A DNA stretch of 64,000 nucleotides from Tricholoma matsutake (Eukaryota; Basidiomycota; Agaricomycetes; Agaricales; Tricholomataceae). Position numbers and translations under genes: made by a program. The notes under the pieces were generated by a model. The model saw only the letters and a program-made list of their open reading frames with translations, ran no database searches and had not been told where the DNA came from. Every line of letters starts with the position of its first letter. Position 1 is the stretch's first letter. The stretch is from the NCBI GenBank assembly GCA_026075535.2, contig AP026542.1, forward strand, positions 12,524,001 through 12,588,000. The letters are read 5' to 3'. Shown here one piece after another: positions 45,030 through 56,400 of the stretch.

Positions 45030-46400
45030 TGCAGTAATCTATAGTATGTCATCCATCAAATCATCTGCCTCAATATCCTTGTCCTCACCCATTTCCTCCA
45101 TCTCAGTTTTTTTTTTTGCATTATATCCATAGCAACTGCAATTTTATCTGGCATTATAGTATCTGCATTGCATCCAGGTGTAAATGAGTGCAGTGAATTG
45201 TCTTTGATCACTTGTCTGAGCTTTCATAAAGTTTTGGTCATGTTTGGATGTTGGTGACATATTGTCTGATGTTTTAGATGGAATCCTCTCTCGACAGTCA
45301 AGTGGCATTCTCAGAAGAGGTCAATCAAGACTGACTACTTGATGATGAGTTCCATTGTGCAGTTTGATCCTGAGCTGCCATAGATCACCTTTGTGTACAG
45401 GTTGTTCCTTTCTACTAACCAATCAATAGCATGGAAGGCATGTGGCTTTCCTGTAGGATTGCATAACCAATTAAGGCAGATTATCCTTCTACAGGTATGC
45501 ATTGCTCAATCATGCGATATGCAATGCTTGAATAATTTGATGTACTGCAGATCTGCAGGATATACATCACATAGGTTTGTCATGAATCAAAGCATCTGCG
45601 ATGCATACTTATGCAGTGAACATGTATATCCATGGCAGAAAGGTGGCTTCCACCTGCCCTATATCTCCCGCATTCATTGCATGGCTTAACTCAAGGTAAT
45701 GGAGTTCATCATGGTTCCAAAATGTTTGATTTTCAAATTGTTTGTCCCTCTGTTTTGTAGATTTTCTTCTTTCCCTACTGGTGCATCGTGTATTTGCAAC
45801 ATACTTCATGATGATGGCCTCTGACATCTCAACGATGAGATCCCATGATGGCTTGGTATCAGCAAAATGTGAAGCAAAGTCCATTGTGGATTTCGGCTCT
45901 CTGCTTAAAGTCTCCAGCAGTCCAGCATTGATGCCCAAATATTGTGGTAAACAACATTGTGCATTTGCCTAAACCCTGGTTTTGAAGCAAATTTCCCTGT
46001 TTCATTAGGTCTCAATATGCTGTCATGTTGATAATGGCTGGTGGCATCTGTTCTAGCTTCATTGGGCTGGACCCAAGTTCACCATATTGCATCTGCACAT
46101 GCCATCTTGAAGTGGAAAAGGATGGGAAGAAATATGATATGTTGAAATTGCCTCTTAGGTGTTGCTTCAATGCACCATGAGTCCCAAGCAGTATCAAGTC
46201 ACTCCTTTGTCAGTAAGTCCCCATGAATTAGAAGGACCCAGTCTGACATGTCAACATTGCCTCTGGTGTTAAACTTCTCATTGTCAGGCTCCCCAATTCC
46301 TCCTTGCTCCATCAGGCATTCAACTACTTCCACATTACCATCTGGTGTCAAATCCTTAATATTCATAGCATGGCAAGGTATTTGGAGGTCTTTACACTCC
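45030..46400 (-). pseudogene. DUF6589-family protein remnant
   Basis: Minus-strand frames contain LQIPCHAMNIKDLTPDGNVE and EQGGIGEPD (46390-46290), WVLLIHGDLLTKE (46230), FHFKMACADAIWRTWVQPNE (46115-46060), ILRPNETGKFASKPGF (46020-45975), MKYVANTRCTSRERRKSTKQ, DKQFENQTFWNHDELHYLEL, SHAMNAGDIGQVEATFLPWI (45810-45630), and NPTGKPHAFHAIDWLVERNN (45450-45390). This is the order of the DUF6589 domain, a large family in mushroom genomes with no assigned biochemical role. Several stops and frameshifts are present. The N-terminus is cut off at about 46400 by the repeat where element A inserted. It converges on the RecQ-like tail. Confidence 0.78.
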
Positions 46401-46409
46401 CCCACCTTT

Positions 46410-46548
46410 CCTGTTGGACTCCGACTGGAGTCTGACTGGACTGACAGGAGTCCACCAGGACTGTTCACCAGCCAACTGCCTGCAAAGTTGCCAGTCCAGT
46501 CCCAGTCCAGTCCTACCAGACTCCGAGTGGAATCCACTCAAACACTGG
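46410..46548. repeat. GGAGTCCA-rich repeat, left half of the element A target
   Basis: Repeated GGACTCCGACTGGAGT, CCAGTCCAGTCC and similar blocks in both orientations. With 63549-63627 it formed one continuous repeat before element A inserted. The junction has the inverted pair CCGAGTGGAAT (46523-46533) and ATTCCACTCGG (63549-63559), placing the CTGG target in the loop. Confidence 0.6.
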
Positions 46549-47558
46549 TGATATGCTCGACCCGGAAACCCAAACAAAACCTACCAAAATGGCCTTGGAT
46601 GGTATAACACGAGTTAGAGGAAGGGTGCGAGGTGGTACTAAAAGTCACCGAATTCAACCTGATGGACACATAAGACATCCGAGTGGGTATGAAGGGTTTC
46701 AAGAATGTCCGAAGGGGTGCAAGATCTCCCGATGTAAGTTTGAGGGAGATCAATAAGGTTCGAGGGGTAGAGGAGACGTTCAAGGTAATTGGGAATGGTA
46801 TAGATGGTTTTACAAAGTGTGTAGAAGGAATATGTGAGTGGGGCAGCAATGATAGTGACAAGGGGCGATAACGATATATGACGGACGAAGGGTTCGAGGG
46901 CTAATACAAAGTTTTGAGGAAGTTTGCGACGATTCGCAGAACTTTGGGCTAGACGAGAGGCTTGGACTCAAGAGCTGAACTCTTAAATCAGACTATAGTG
47001 AAGTAAGACGATCTCCTATCTTTTTCTCAAGTGAGTAACTATTACAAGTTTAAATAAGTTCTGAAGAGGTACTACCAAAAAGGGGAAGGAGAACATGAGG
47101 CCTACATGAGGTGAAGTCTAGGATAAAAGATAAACCTCTATCACTGAGTAAAACAATAAAAGATAAGAATTAAATCTCCGGAGTCCTGATATGTGTGAGA
47201 TGTACTTGTCCCCTGTCATTACAAACCATCTAAACATTTGAAATTCACCTCATCATGTCCTTAGTCATCTCGTGCATGCTCAGTCGGTGGCTGAATAGCT
47301 TGGTCAACCTTGCTATGACTCGTCGGCGTGTAGTAAGAGTGCCAGAGGCCATGATGATGGCGGCTGAGTGCGTTCGAAGTGTTCCTATATCGTTCGAGGG
47401 GGATCGAGGGGGATCGAGGTAGCACGAGGCTGCTTGAAGCCTGTTCGGGAGCATTTCACAAGGCTTGAAGGTGTTCAAGGGGTTCCGAGTGTTGTGGGAG
47501 ATTGATGCGGAACTGCTGTGAGTGGTTACAGACCTTATAGCGTGAGGTGGACCTATCA
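46549..47558 (-). repeat. Element A 3' LTR
   Basis: Pairs with 62535-63544, equal length. Next to it inside the element, the minus strand reads AGGGGGAGGT, a purine tract (47559-47568). Confidence 0.94.
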
Positions 47559-47704
47559 ACCTCCCCCTAAGTGAAATACTGACTGTCCCAGTCAGCCGAT
47601 CCGAAACACGTGATGTCACGAGGTCATGTTGACAATGATAAACAAACATCAAACCAGTTATTTCCTTCCTCTCTCAATCGTTCTCCCTACCTCAAATCTT
47701 CGGT

Positions 47705-49010
47705 ATGTCTCTCTTAGCTCAACTGAACGCCGAGGTCCTTGAGTACGCCAAGTCCATGCCCGAATGCGGTGTGGCAGAAGACGTTGATTTTGAAGTGTGG
47801 GGTAAGGGTTTTTGTGAGAAGATGGTACATTTTCATCTCTTTCCTTTTGGTTCGATCTACTGAAACGTCTCGTGCAGGCTGAATATGATGAGTTGGCAGA
47901 CGATCTTGGCAAAGAATGCGAACTGGCCGTCCAAAAGGTCGTCAACAAGGCACTCGAACTATTTAAGTCGATAGTGCATTGGGAATGGGTTTCGTGGGGC
48001 GGAGACTTGTTGTTTTCGGATCTGAAGGAGGAAATTGAGCTGGAGGAACAAGAGGCGATGGATAGGCATTGATGGGAAGACGAGGAGACGGCGAGATGGG
48101 TGCGGCGGAGCGGAAGGCAGAGAGAATGCAAGAGCGCAGGGCTGCTCTCGTCGAGGCGCGACGAGCGCTTCTCGAGAGTTTCCGTGCAAAGACGCTTTCG
48201 AAGGAGGCATTGTGGGAGTGGAATGCAGAGGTCGAGGCGGAGGCAAAGGCAATTTAGGCAGCGGAAATCACTGATGATGACGAGGGTGAAGTTGGACAGG
48301 GGGAGTTGGTAGAGCTGGGGAAGCAAAAGGTGGGAGATGTGGAAGACGGCAAGGTGGAGCTGGAGATAGAGGAGGTGAATGCAAAGCGCACGAAGTTCAC
48401 CGAGAGTGGACTGCTCAAGTTCAAGGGCCCGGTAAGTCGTCGAGTTCTGTCTTGTCCTTTCCGGTTCGCTAATCGACTTTTTCGTAGTGTGATCATTGTG
48501 CCAAGATGCAGTTGCAACCTCCGTGTATCATCGAGAAGGGGGCACCGAAGTGCGTCAAGTGCACGCAAGCGGTCCAAGGCTGCTACTGGGAGGGGGTCTT
48601 GAGACGAGGGGTGCACAAGGAGGATGTGCCAAAACGTGGGGGTCAAAAGGCCGAGGAAGCGACGAGAGTGGTAGCGACGTGAGCGATGGCTGCAAAGGAG
48701 ACTTCGTGCCCAAAACCAGGTATGAGTGTCATTCGACATGTTTCGAGCTCTCTAATCGATCGTTTTAGTCATTCGAATTCGTGCAGTGAGGGCGATTGAG
48801 CCCATTGAAAATGTCACGGGGCCTTCAACGCCGTCAGGGGATAAGGTGAAGGGAAAGAAGTCGAAGGGAAAGGGGATGGCGAAGGAGGTTCGAGAGGTGG
48901 AGGATAGCGAGGTGATGGATGAAGGGGTAGCAAGATTGGCAGAGAGGCGAGTTGATTTGGAGATGTTGTTAGATGAGATAGAGGGGTTGGAAGGGTTGCT
49001 GGCTGAGTAG
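47705..49010 (+). pseudogene. Antisense intron-containing cysteine-cluster ORF in element A
   Basis: Lies between the pol stop and the 3' LTR of element A but on the opposite strand. ATG 47705 (MSLLAQLNAEVLEYAKSM), then GT-AG introns at about 47795/47802-47877, 48432-48487 and 48720-48768, ending TAG 49010. The middle is acidic and helical (ERKAERMQERRAALVEARRA). The exon from 48488 encodes CDHCAKM...CVKCTQAVQGCYW, a CX2CX8CX8CX2CX6C cluster likely to bind zinc. The basic tail has KVKGKKSKGKG and a Leu-rich end. Decay: a phase problem at intron 1 unless the weak GTGTGG donor (47795) is used, TGA 48070, a frameshift near 48100, TAG 48255, and TGA near 48678. Introns could survive retrotransposition only because they are antisense to the element RNA. 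Function unknown. Confidence 0.65.
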
Positions 49011-49276
49011 GATGGTTTTCTTTTTGTGTTTTTGTGGACTTTGTTTTGTATTCTATTTTTTTTTTTTATAAAGTTTCGTAAATAATCGAAAGAAAATGAT
49101 AAGAAAGAGGAAAGAAACAAAATACGATAATAAGGGAAAGGCTCAGTAAATCATCATGGCCAAAAAACCCTTTTGAGTTTGCGCGACCATGCTATATGGT
49201 GATATCATGACTTGTAATGTACACTAATTGAGAATGAAGTTATAAGTTCGATGTTCGAGACAAAGGAAAAGAATAG

Positions 49277-51580
49277 CTAGTCGGGTTCGATATCTGGAAA
49301 GTGTTCGTCTATGTCGGAGTCAACGTCTGAAGTCTTTTGAAGTCCTTCGAGACAGTTTGAGTCGATGTCGAGGAAGTTCGGGGGAAGAGGGATGGACTTT
49401 CTGGCGAGATAGGGAAGGAGTCGGAATGCGGCGATGGGTCGATGAAGTACGGAGCCATCTAATTCGCAAAGGATGTAAGCACCACCATAATTTCATTCGA
49501 TAACAATGAGTGGGCCTAGGTATCCTGCACGCATCTTTCAATTGAGTGATTTCTCGATCTGTGTGTTTCAAAGTAGAACGAGGTCACCTTTTGTGAAGTC
49601 ATAATCATGAATCGTTCACTGGTGAACTTGTTTGAAGTGCTTTGCAGCTTTGAGCCGTGCCACAAAGACTTTTGAATGAAGGACTTCAAGGTCTGAGGAT
49701 CTCTTCTGTAGGGCAATGGCACGTCTGGCGATGAGGTCAGTAGTCGAGAGGATCGAAGTGGGAGGGGGTTGCAAGTAGGTGGCTTCGGAGATATTGAGGG
49801 GAATGAGGGGGTGTGATCCTGTAATAACGAAGTAAGGGGAGCAACCCATACATTTACGAACCATAACTCATTCTGCCCAAAAGACTGAGTGCGCTCCGTT
49901 CGACCATTTGCTTTGGTCTCCGTCAATGGCTTTGAATAGTGATTGGTGAACGTCGAAGTGGCTTCGTTCAACGAGTCCGTTAGCGCGAGAGTTATAACCA
50001 CTAATGTGAACATGGTTAATATGGTAGCACTTGGAGAGATACTCAATCACGGCGATGAAAGTGCTTCCATTGTCACTAACAATCTCGTAAAGAGAGCCCC
50101 ATCGACAAATGATGTCTTCGAAGATCCAGTCACTGAGGGTTGTCGCATTCTCATGTCGAAGCTTTTGCCACTCTGGATATGTTGAGAGCGAACATTGGCC
50201 TTGGATGATGTACTTGAATCCGGCTGATGGAGGCATTTGCATAGTGTCAACATAAACTTTGCTGAATAGAGGAGCTGGCATTGTGACTATGGGGGGAATT
50301 AGAAGGTTTTGCGTCTGACAAACCTGGCAGAGATGGCATGTTTGAATATACCAGGCGATGTCAGCCTTCATGTCGGGCCACCAGAATTGCAAAGTGATCA
50401 GGGACTTTGTAGCAAACACCATCTTGTGTCCGATGTCGTTGTGAGCTGCGCGAATGATTTCGAGGCGGCGTTCGGGGATGGCAACAATTTTGTGAGTGCC
50501 GTGGGAGTCTTTTCTCCATAGTTTGCCTGAATCTATAAAGAATTCGGTGCAATATCGGATGAAGGTAGCATATTCTGCATCTGATAGATTGAGAGGTCGT
50601 ACCAAGCACCTAACCACTTTTGAACACGAAGTAGTCGTGCGTCATCCTTTTTTGCATTGTTACTTTGCGGGATGCCTTCGTAGGTAACTTCGTTCTGCTG
50701 AGCGATATCGGAGGAGAGGGCAAGTGTCGGTTGTTGTTGGCAGGGGAATGGCCGAGTCAATATCGGGTTTATCTGGTGTACAAAGCCGTGAAGTCGATCT
50801 ATCCAGTCTCTGAAGTCTTCTTCGTTATCGAGCTGGCTGTCTTCAGCTTGTGGTGGACGTCGCGAGAGTCCATCGGGACCGTGATGGGTTCCTGCAACAT
50901 GGATGAGGGTGAAGTGAAAGGTGAGTATCGAAACAATCCAATGGTTTATACTAGCACTAGGTGTGATATCGGGGTTCGATAACATGCCTTTGATGTACGT
51001 CATGTCAACTTCGATGATAACATTGCGAATGCCGATAATATAAAGTCGAAGGGCGCTGAGGGCTCCATAAAGTCCGTAGAGTTCGAGCTTTGGTTGCGAA
51101 AATCGAGATTTGCGGTCGTTGAGCATAATGGAACCAAATCGGCTATAATAGCGCTTTCGAAGATTGTCGGGGTCGCATTGGGCGAGGAAAAAGCCAATGG
51201 CGATGTGCGAAGTGTCGACCAATAGTATGACTGGTGCATTGGATGAATAGTCGATGGCGCGAATGGCTGGCGAGGTGATAAGGGCTTGCTTCAAGTCTTC
51301 CTGTGTGGCGATTTGGCTTGGTCCGAACTTGAAAGGAACGTCTTTTCGAGTGAGGTGGATTAGAGCTGTGGTGTGGTGAGCGAAGTTTCGAATAAAGATA
51401 CGACAAACTCTGATTGTTCCTAAGAATGCTTTGACTTCAGTGAGCGATTGACAAGGTCCCCAATTGCTGACTGCTTCAATGTGTGTCGGGTCGACCATAC
51501 GACCTTCGATGTTGCAATGATGACCTAGAACAATTATTTTGGGAACACAGGGAAAGAGCTTAGGGCCTGATAACGTCCCT
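49277..51580 (-). pseudogene. Element A pol C-terminal part: RT end, RNase H, integrase
   Basis: Continues the reverse transcriptase after element B: KLFPCVPKIIVLGHHCNIEG, RMVDPTHIEAVSNW, FLGTIRVCRIFIRNFAHHTT. RNase H: VILLVDTSHIAIGFFLAQCD, SRFSQPKLELYGLYGAL, LIHVAGTHHGPDGLSRRPP (51360-50870). Integrase: AHNDIGHKM...CHLCQVC (50450-50320), YVDTMQMPPS, IVSDNGSTFI and NGLVERSHFDVHQSL (50260-49930), then CMGCSPYFVITG and a conserved tail ending at TAG 49277. Frame breaks occur near 50600 and 49870. Confidence 0.9.
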
Positions 51581-51584
51581 CCGC

Positions 51585-51815
51585 TGTAGCTGTGGCAGTA
51601 GTGCCCATAGCAGAGTCCGTAGCAGAGCCGTGCCAGAGTCCGGCATTCCCCTTAGTGGTCACGTGACCTCGTAGATAGACACGTGCATGTGGTAGACAGA
51701 AAACCATCTTTGCTTGTCCATGTCCTTTCTGACTCGTGTCTAGTAGTAGACGCGAGCCCTGTCCAAACCGTCTTGTCTAGTAGTAGATGAGACCCTGAGA
51801 GACCCCACAGCTCCA
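51585..51815 (+). repeat. Element B 5' LTR
   Basis: 231 bp, starts TGTAGCTGTGGCAG and ends ACAGCTCCA. Followed two bases later by the primer site. Confidence 0.94.
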
Positions 51816-51817
51816 TC

Positions 51818-51831
51818 TGGTGACAACTGGG
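51818..51831 (+). other. Element B primer-binding site
   Basis: TGGTGACAACTGGG. Its complement ends in ...TCACCA, as expected for a tRNA 3' end with CCA. I cannot assign the tRNA. Confidence 0.6.
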
Positions 51832-52117
51832 AATTCAAACTCGATGCACACAGCTGACCACTTTCATTTCCACAAGTTGCTCCTTCTCGTCTCATTTATC
51901 TCAGTTACCATCCTTTTTCAGCTCAACGTCGCCCTCTGATTGCTCGCCCACATTCGTTATTGTCTACATCTGTGACACCCAATTGCGTCCCTGCAACATG
52001 TACCCGCCTATGCACCTCGTGTTGTGCATCCTGCTCTGCCTTGTGGTGAGCCTCGCATCTGCAACACTGGCTAAACCTGTATGATGCGACCCTAGAGGCA
52101 GATTTCTGCCTGCCACT

Positions 52118-53476
52118 TTGACGACTGTGCTGAGTGAAGCACCATTCCTAACTACCTCATACATATTCCCATTGTTACCCAACCTCGCAACCAGCCCAAC
52201 TCCCACCTTCGAGTATATACTACCACCTGTACCCCCGTCTACACCTCAGCTCTCTACAACCCCACCAGATGACGATGACTTCATGCCCGAGAATGTCAAA
52301 CCATTCTGGGGCGATGATGAACATCCAGAGGAGAGCCCTCAGGACTTCCTAAAAGTGATGCAATGCTGGGGCCTCAACAAAACCAACACCACGGACACAC
52401 AGAAGCTGGAGAACTTTGGGCTAAACCTGAAATCGAACGCCGCAGCAGAACAATGGTTCGACAACCTACCTACCACCAACATCGACACCTGGGACCACCT
52501 CGTCAGTGCATTCAAGAGGAAGTGGCTGAGCAAAGCGCCCACCGTGAAGACCGTCGAGGAGAAGCAGGCGGTGCTAGAGCAAACCATGATTAGCGAAGAA
52601 GAGGTGGGGAAACAAGTGGTGACAAATGGAGTAGAAGAACTCATGCACGTCGTATGGGCTGACAAGATAGAGCATCTTGCAGCCGCAATCCCAGACACCA
52701 ACGGTTTGTTGGTCAACTCCATTCGCAGATCAATGCCAAAGGTCCTACAGAAGGTAACGGGATCAGGGCACACCACCTGGGCATCATTCTGCAATGCTGT
52801 ATGCACAGCTACAGTCACCCAGATCGCCGAGGCAAAAGAGGAAGAGAAGGAAGCACGGGAGTTACAAGAGCAGGTAAAGAAGTTACAGGAACTATGTGAG
52901 ACGTCTGCACGAGATGTCACAAACACACTCCAACAGCTCACCCTCAACGCACCACCCCCCGTTCCCCGATTCCCAATGCTCCAAACACAACCACCCAGCA
53001 CCCCGAACTATTCCCCCGCACCAACGCTCAACGCAAACAACCAGGCCCCATGCACCACCTACCAAACACCGAACCAACCAACATACCAGCAGAACAGAAC
53101 CCCTGCCGAGTGCATGAACAATGTCATAAGGCTCACACTCCCCATCCACCCAAACACCCCAGCCGGCTGGCCTTTGTATGAGGCCCAGATCATGAAGTGG
53201 CACACTGAATACACCGGACAGCAAGTGAGCGAGACATGTCCGTACCCACTCTCACCCGGAACCATGCCTGTCGCGTCAGGAGAGTGCTGGAGGTGTGGCT
53301 TGCCAGGACACATGGGCCCCAGCTGCAACAGCTCCATGCCGGTCCCAAGATCTAAAAGTCGCTGGAGATCCATCGCTGCATCTATCAAATGCAGCTGCCC
53401 ACCAAATGTAACAAGAAACGTCAACCTCATCAATGAGATCAGTCCATGGGCATCAAGGGAAGAGTACAACCAATAA
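52118..53476 (+). CDS. Element B gag
   Basis: Intact 452-aa frame. The capsid-like region has PFWGDDEHPEESPQDFLKVM (about residues 60-80), AAAEQWFDNLPTTNIDTWDH, FKRKWLSKAP and a coiled segment EEEKEARELQEQVKKLQELC. A Pro/Gln/Asn linker is followed by a CCHC knuckle CWRCGLPGHMGPSC (388-401). Assigned to the nucleocapsid of this retroelement. No stop is present, unlike the adjacent pol. Confidence 0.9.
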   Translation: MTTVLSEAPFLTTSYIFPLLPNLATSPTPTFEYILPPVPPSTPQLSTTPPDDDDFMPENVKPFWGDDEHPEESPQDFLKVMQCWGLNKTNTTDTQKLENFGLNLKSNAAAEQWFDNLPTTNIDTWDHLVSAFKRKWLSKAPTVKTVEEKQAVLEQTMISEEEVGKQVVTNGVEELMHVVWADKIEHLAAAIPDTNGLLVNSIRRSMPKVLQKVTGSGHTTWASFCNAVCTATVTQIAEAKEEEKEARELQEQVKKLQELCETSARDVTNTLQQLTLNAPPPVPRFPMLQTQPPSTPNYSPAPTLNANNQAPCTTYQTPNQPTYQQNRTPAECMNNVIRLTLPIHPNTPAGWPLYEAQIMKWHTEYTGQQVSETCPYPLSPGTMPVASGECWRCGLPGHMGPSCNSSMPVPRSKSRWRSIAASIKCSCPPNVTRNVNLINEISPWASREEYNQ

Positions 53477-56400
53477 GTGATTGCCAACTACTTAGCAAGT
53501 CAGGGAAAAGGACCGGGGTCATCAGCATAGAACAAGAGGTCCCGCTGACGACCCAAGGAAACGAGCATGATAGCAGAGGAACGGTCCTTGGGTGTGAGAA
53601 GGCGTCATCCAAGGACAATGAAATGCCATTGAGCACAAGGTTTACCGTAGAGAAGGAAGACAAACTCTTACTTACAGATGCGAATAGTAAACCAGACACC
53701 ACCATGTACACTGCCCAAGCAGAATCTCATATTGTTGATCTGTATTGCATGGAGAGCAATGATGACGAAACAAGAACCACACCGTTCCAATACACAGTCA
53801 AATTACATGGACCACAAGGAGAAATCATGAGGCTAAATAGCACATTTGACGATGGAGCAATGGTGAACGCCATTGATCTCCGGACATTCCAAACTGTCAA
53901 GCACCACCTCGAAACGCTGGGGAAGTCAAATCATATCATGCATATGGCGGATGGTAGGCTGGTACCATCTGCTGGAACATGGACAGGAAGTGTCGCAGCA
54001 GCAGACATCTCACATTGAGGTACCTTTGAAGTCTTCAATAGCAATGGGGCTTGGTCAGTGCTGTTTGGGAAACCCCTCCTGAAGAAGTTCAAAGCGGTGC
54101 ACGATTATGACCTGGACATCATAAGGATCCCCAAGGATGGCAACTGGGTCATGCTACAGAACCAGCACAAGTCAGAAGGAAGAACCCAGTCGCTGTTTCC
54201 AGCGAACGGTAATTCCGGTAATAACCAGGGCATAACTCCAAGGGGGATCTCTGCGCATCCCCCCCGAGAACACGAGAGTCATCAAGAAACCAGAACCGAG
54301 CATCCAGAGGCACAGGACAGGCACATGCACCAGAATCTTGCAACACCACAAACTCAACACCCACTCATGCAGGATGGAAACAAGAGACGTACAAAAGTGG
54401 AATGTGCCCAGTGGCAAGTAGCCAATGGCTTGCATGAAAAGAGGTCTCAGGCAGAATGCGCATCAGCAAAGCGCAAGAGATTAGGGAAATCACTACAGAA
54501 AGATAAACGACTAACTGCCCAGCTTTCATCCTCCACCGAAATACCTCTTACTAATAATATACCCAACAGCCCAGACCCCAAACCAAGTGAAGGCAACATA
54601 TGGAACATCGGCTCAGAAGAACATGACATCAATACCGGCACAGAGCAAAAAATACTTTCCAGGGACCGAGACAAAGTGGTGTTCACCCGGTCATCAGATC
54701 CATTTAAAGTTGAGCGTGTGAATGCAGTGCTCTCAGAACTAACTATAGGTGATGATTTAACTGAAGAACAACACGTAAGCATCAATAACCTACTCCACGA
54801 GTTTGCTGACTGCTTTGCACTATCCATGAGCGAGGTAACAGTAGTAGCAGGAGCCACACACAAACTACACATACCCAAGGGCACAACATTTAAAAAGAAG
54901 GTAAATCAACATCCTCTCAGTGGCCCTCAAAAGGAATACTTCAATGGTGTGCTCGACAAAATGCTAGAGGCAGGTATAATTGCCCCAATCAGCCACAGTG
55001 TTGTGGTGCAACTACCTTGGCAAAGAAAGCACATGAAGGCATAGGTCTAAACTTAGAAGAACTGCAACACCGGGTCAATGATGAATGCATCACCGCTGGA
55101 ATACCTTCAGCCTTCAAAAACCTCCCACCGAGAAATTCTGAATGGCCAGACACGGTACCAGAGGAAACACAAACTAAGTGGCGAGTGTGCCAGGACTTTG
55201 CCGAACTGAACAAAGTAACACAGGTACCACCTATGCCCCAAGGAGACATATGGGCCAAGCAACAGTGCCTGAGTGGCCACTGATGGGTAAATACATTCGA
55301 CTTTGCAGCAGGATTCTATGCTTGCGAAATCAGCCCAGAGGACCAACCATATGTATGCTTCTATGTGGAAGGAAGGGGGTACTTCTGTTACAAGTGCATG
55401 CCCTTCGGATTAACAGGTGTGCCCTCTACCTTTGCAGAAATGACAGCTCAAGCACTTGGCGACCTCGTAGGTATACTTTTTGAACTGTTCATAGATGATG
55501 GTGGAATGGCTGGAGATGATTTTGAAGAAACATTGGCCAACATTCAAACATTGCTAACCAGGGTAAGAGAAAAAGGACACTCTCTATCAGCAGCCAAATC
55601 AAAATTCTTCATGACTGAAGCCACCTTTGTGGGAGCAAGAGTGGGACCAACAGGTATAAAACCAGACTTGACAAAACTAACAGCCATCGTAGACTGGAAA
55701 CAGCCCACAGATCTACAGAATCTAGCGGCATTTACAGGACTCACAGGTTATTTTAGATCGCTAATCAAAGGCTATGCAGCCTTGGCCCAACCCCTCACTG
55801 ACCTAGCCAGAGGCCTCGACCTCCCAAAGGGAAAGGGTAAAGCAGCATATCGACGCGCCATGAAAGGGCACTTGCTGGCAGGCCTATGGAAGGAAGAACA
55901 TGAAAAAGCCTTCCTGGGACTGAAAATTGCCTTAACCAATGAACCAGTTTTGAAAGGACCAAAATTTGATGGAACACCCTTCATTGTTACCACGGATGGT
56001 TGCAAATATGGTTTTGCAGGCATGCTGTCACAAAGACATACCACGGTCTCGCCAAATGGAAAGGACATCACACATATACATCCAGTCACATTTGGCAGTA
56101 AACGAACATCTGAGACAGAAGAGAAGTACAAACCATACTTACTAGAATTTGCTGCACTGAAGTTCTCTTTAGACAAATTCTCTGACCTTATATGGGGCTA
56201 CCCAGTGGAACTAGAAACAGACTGTCAGGCACTCAGAGACCACCTGCTAAATGACAAACTCAACTCCACCCATGCTCATTGGAGGGACGGCGTGTTAGCC
56301 CACCAAATTGTGGACATACGACACTGACCTGGCCGCCTAAACCCCGTAGCAGATGGTATCAGCAGGAAATATGTGAACCTACCCAAGGAAGAAAATGATG

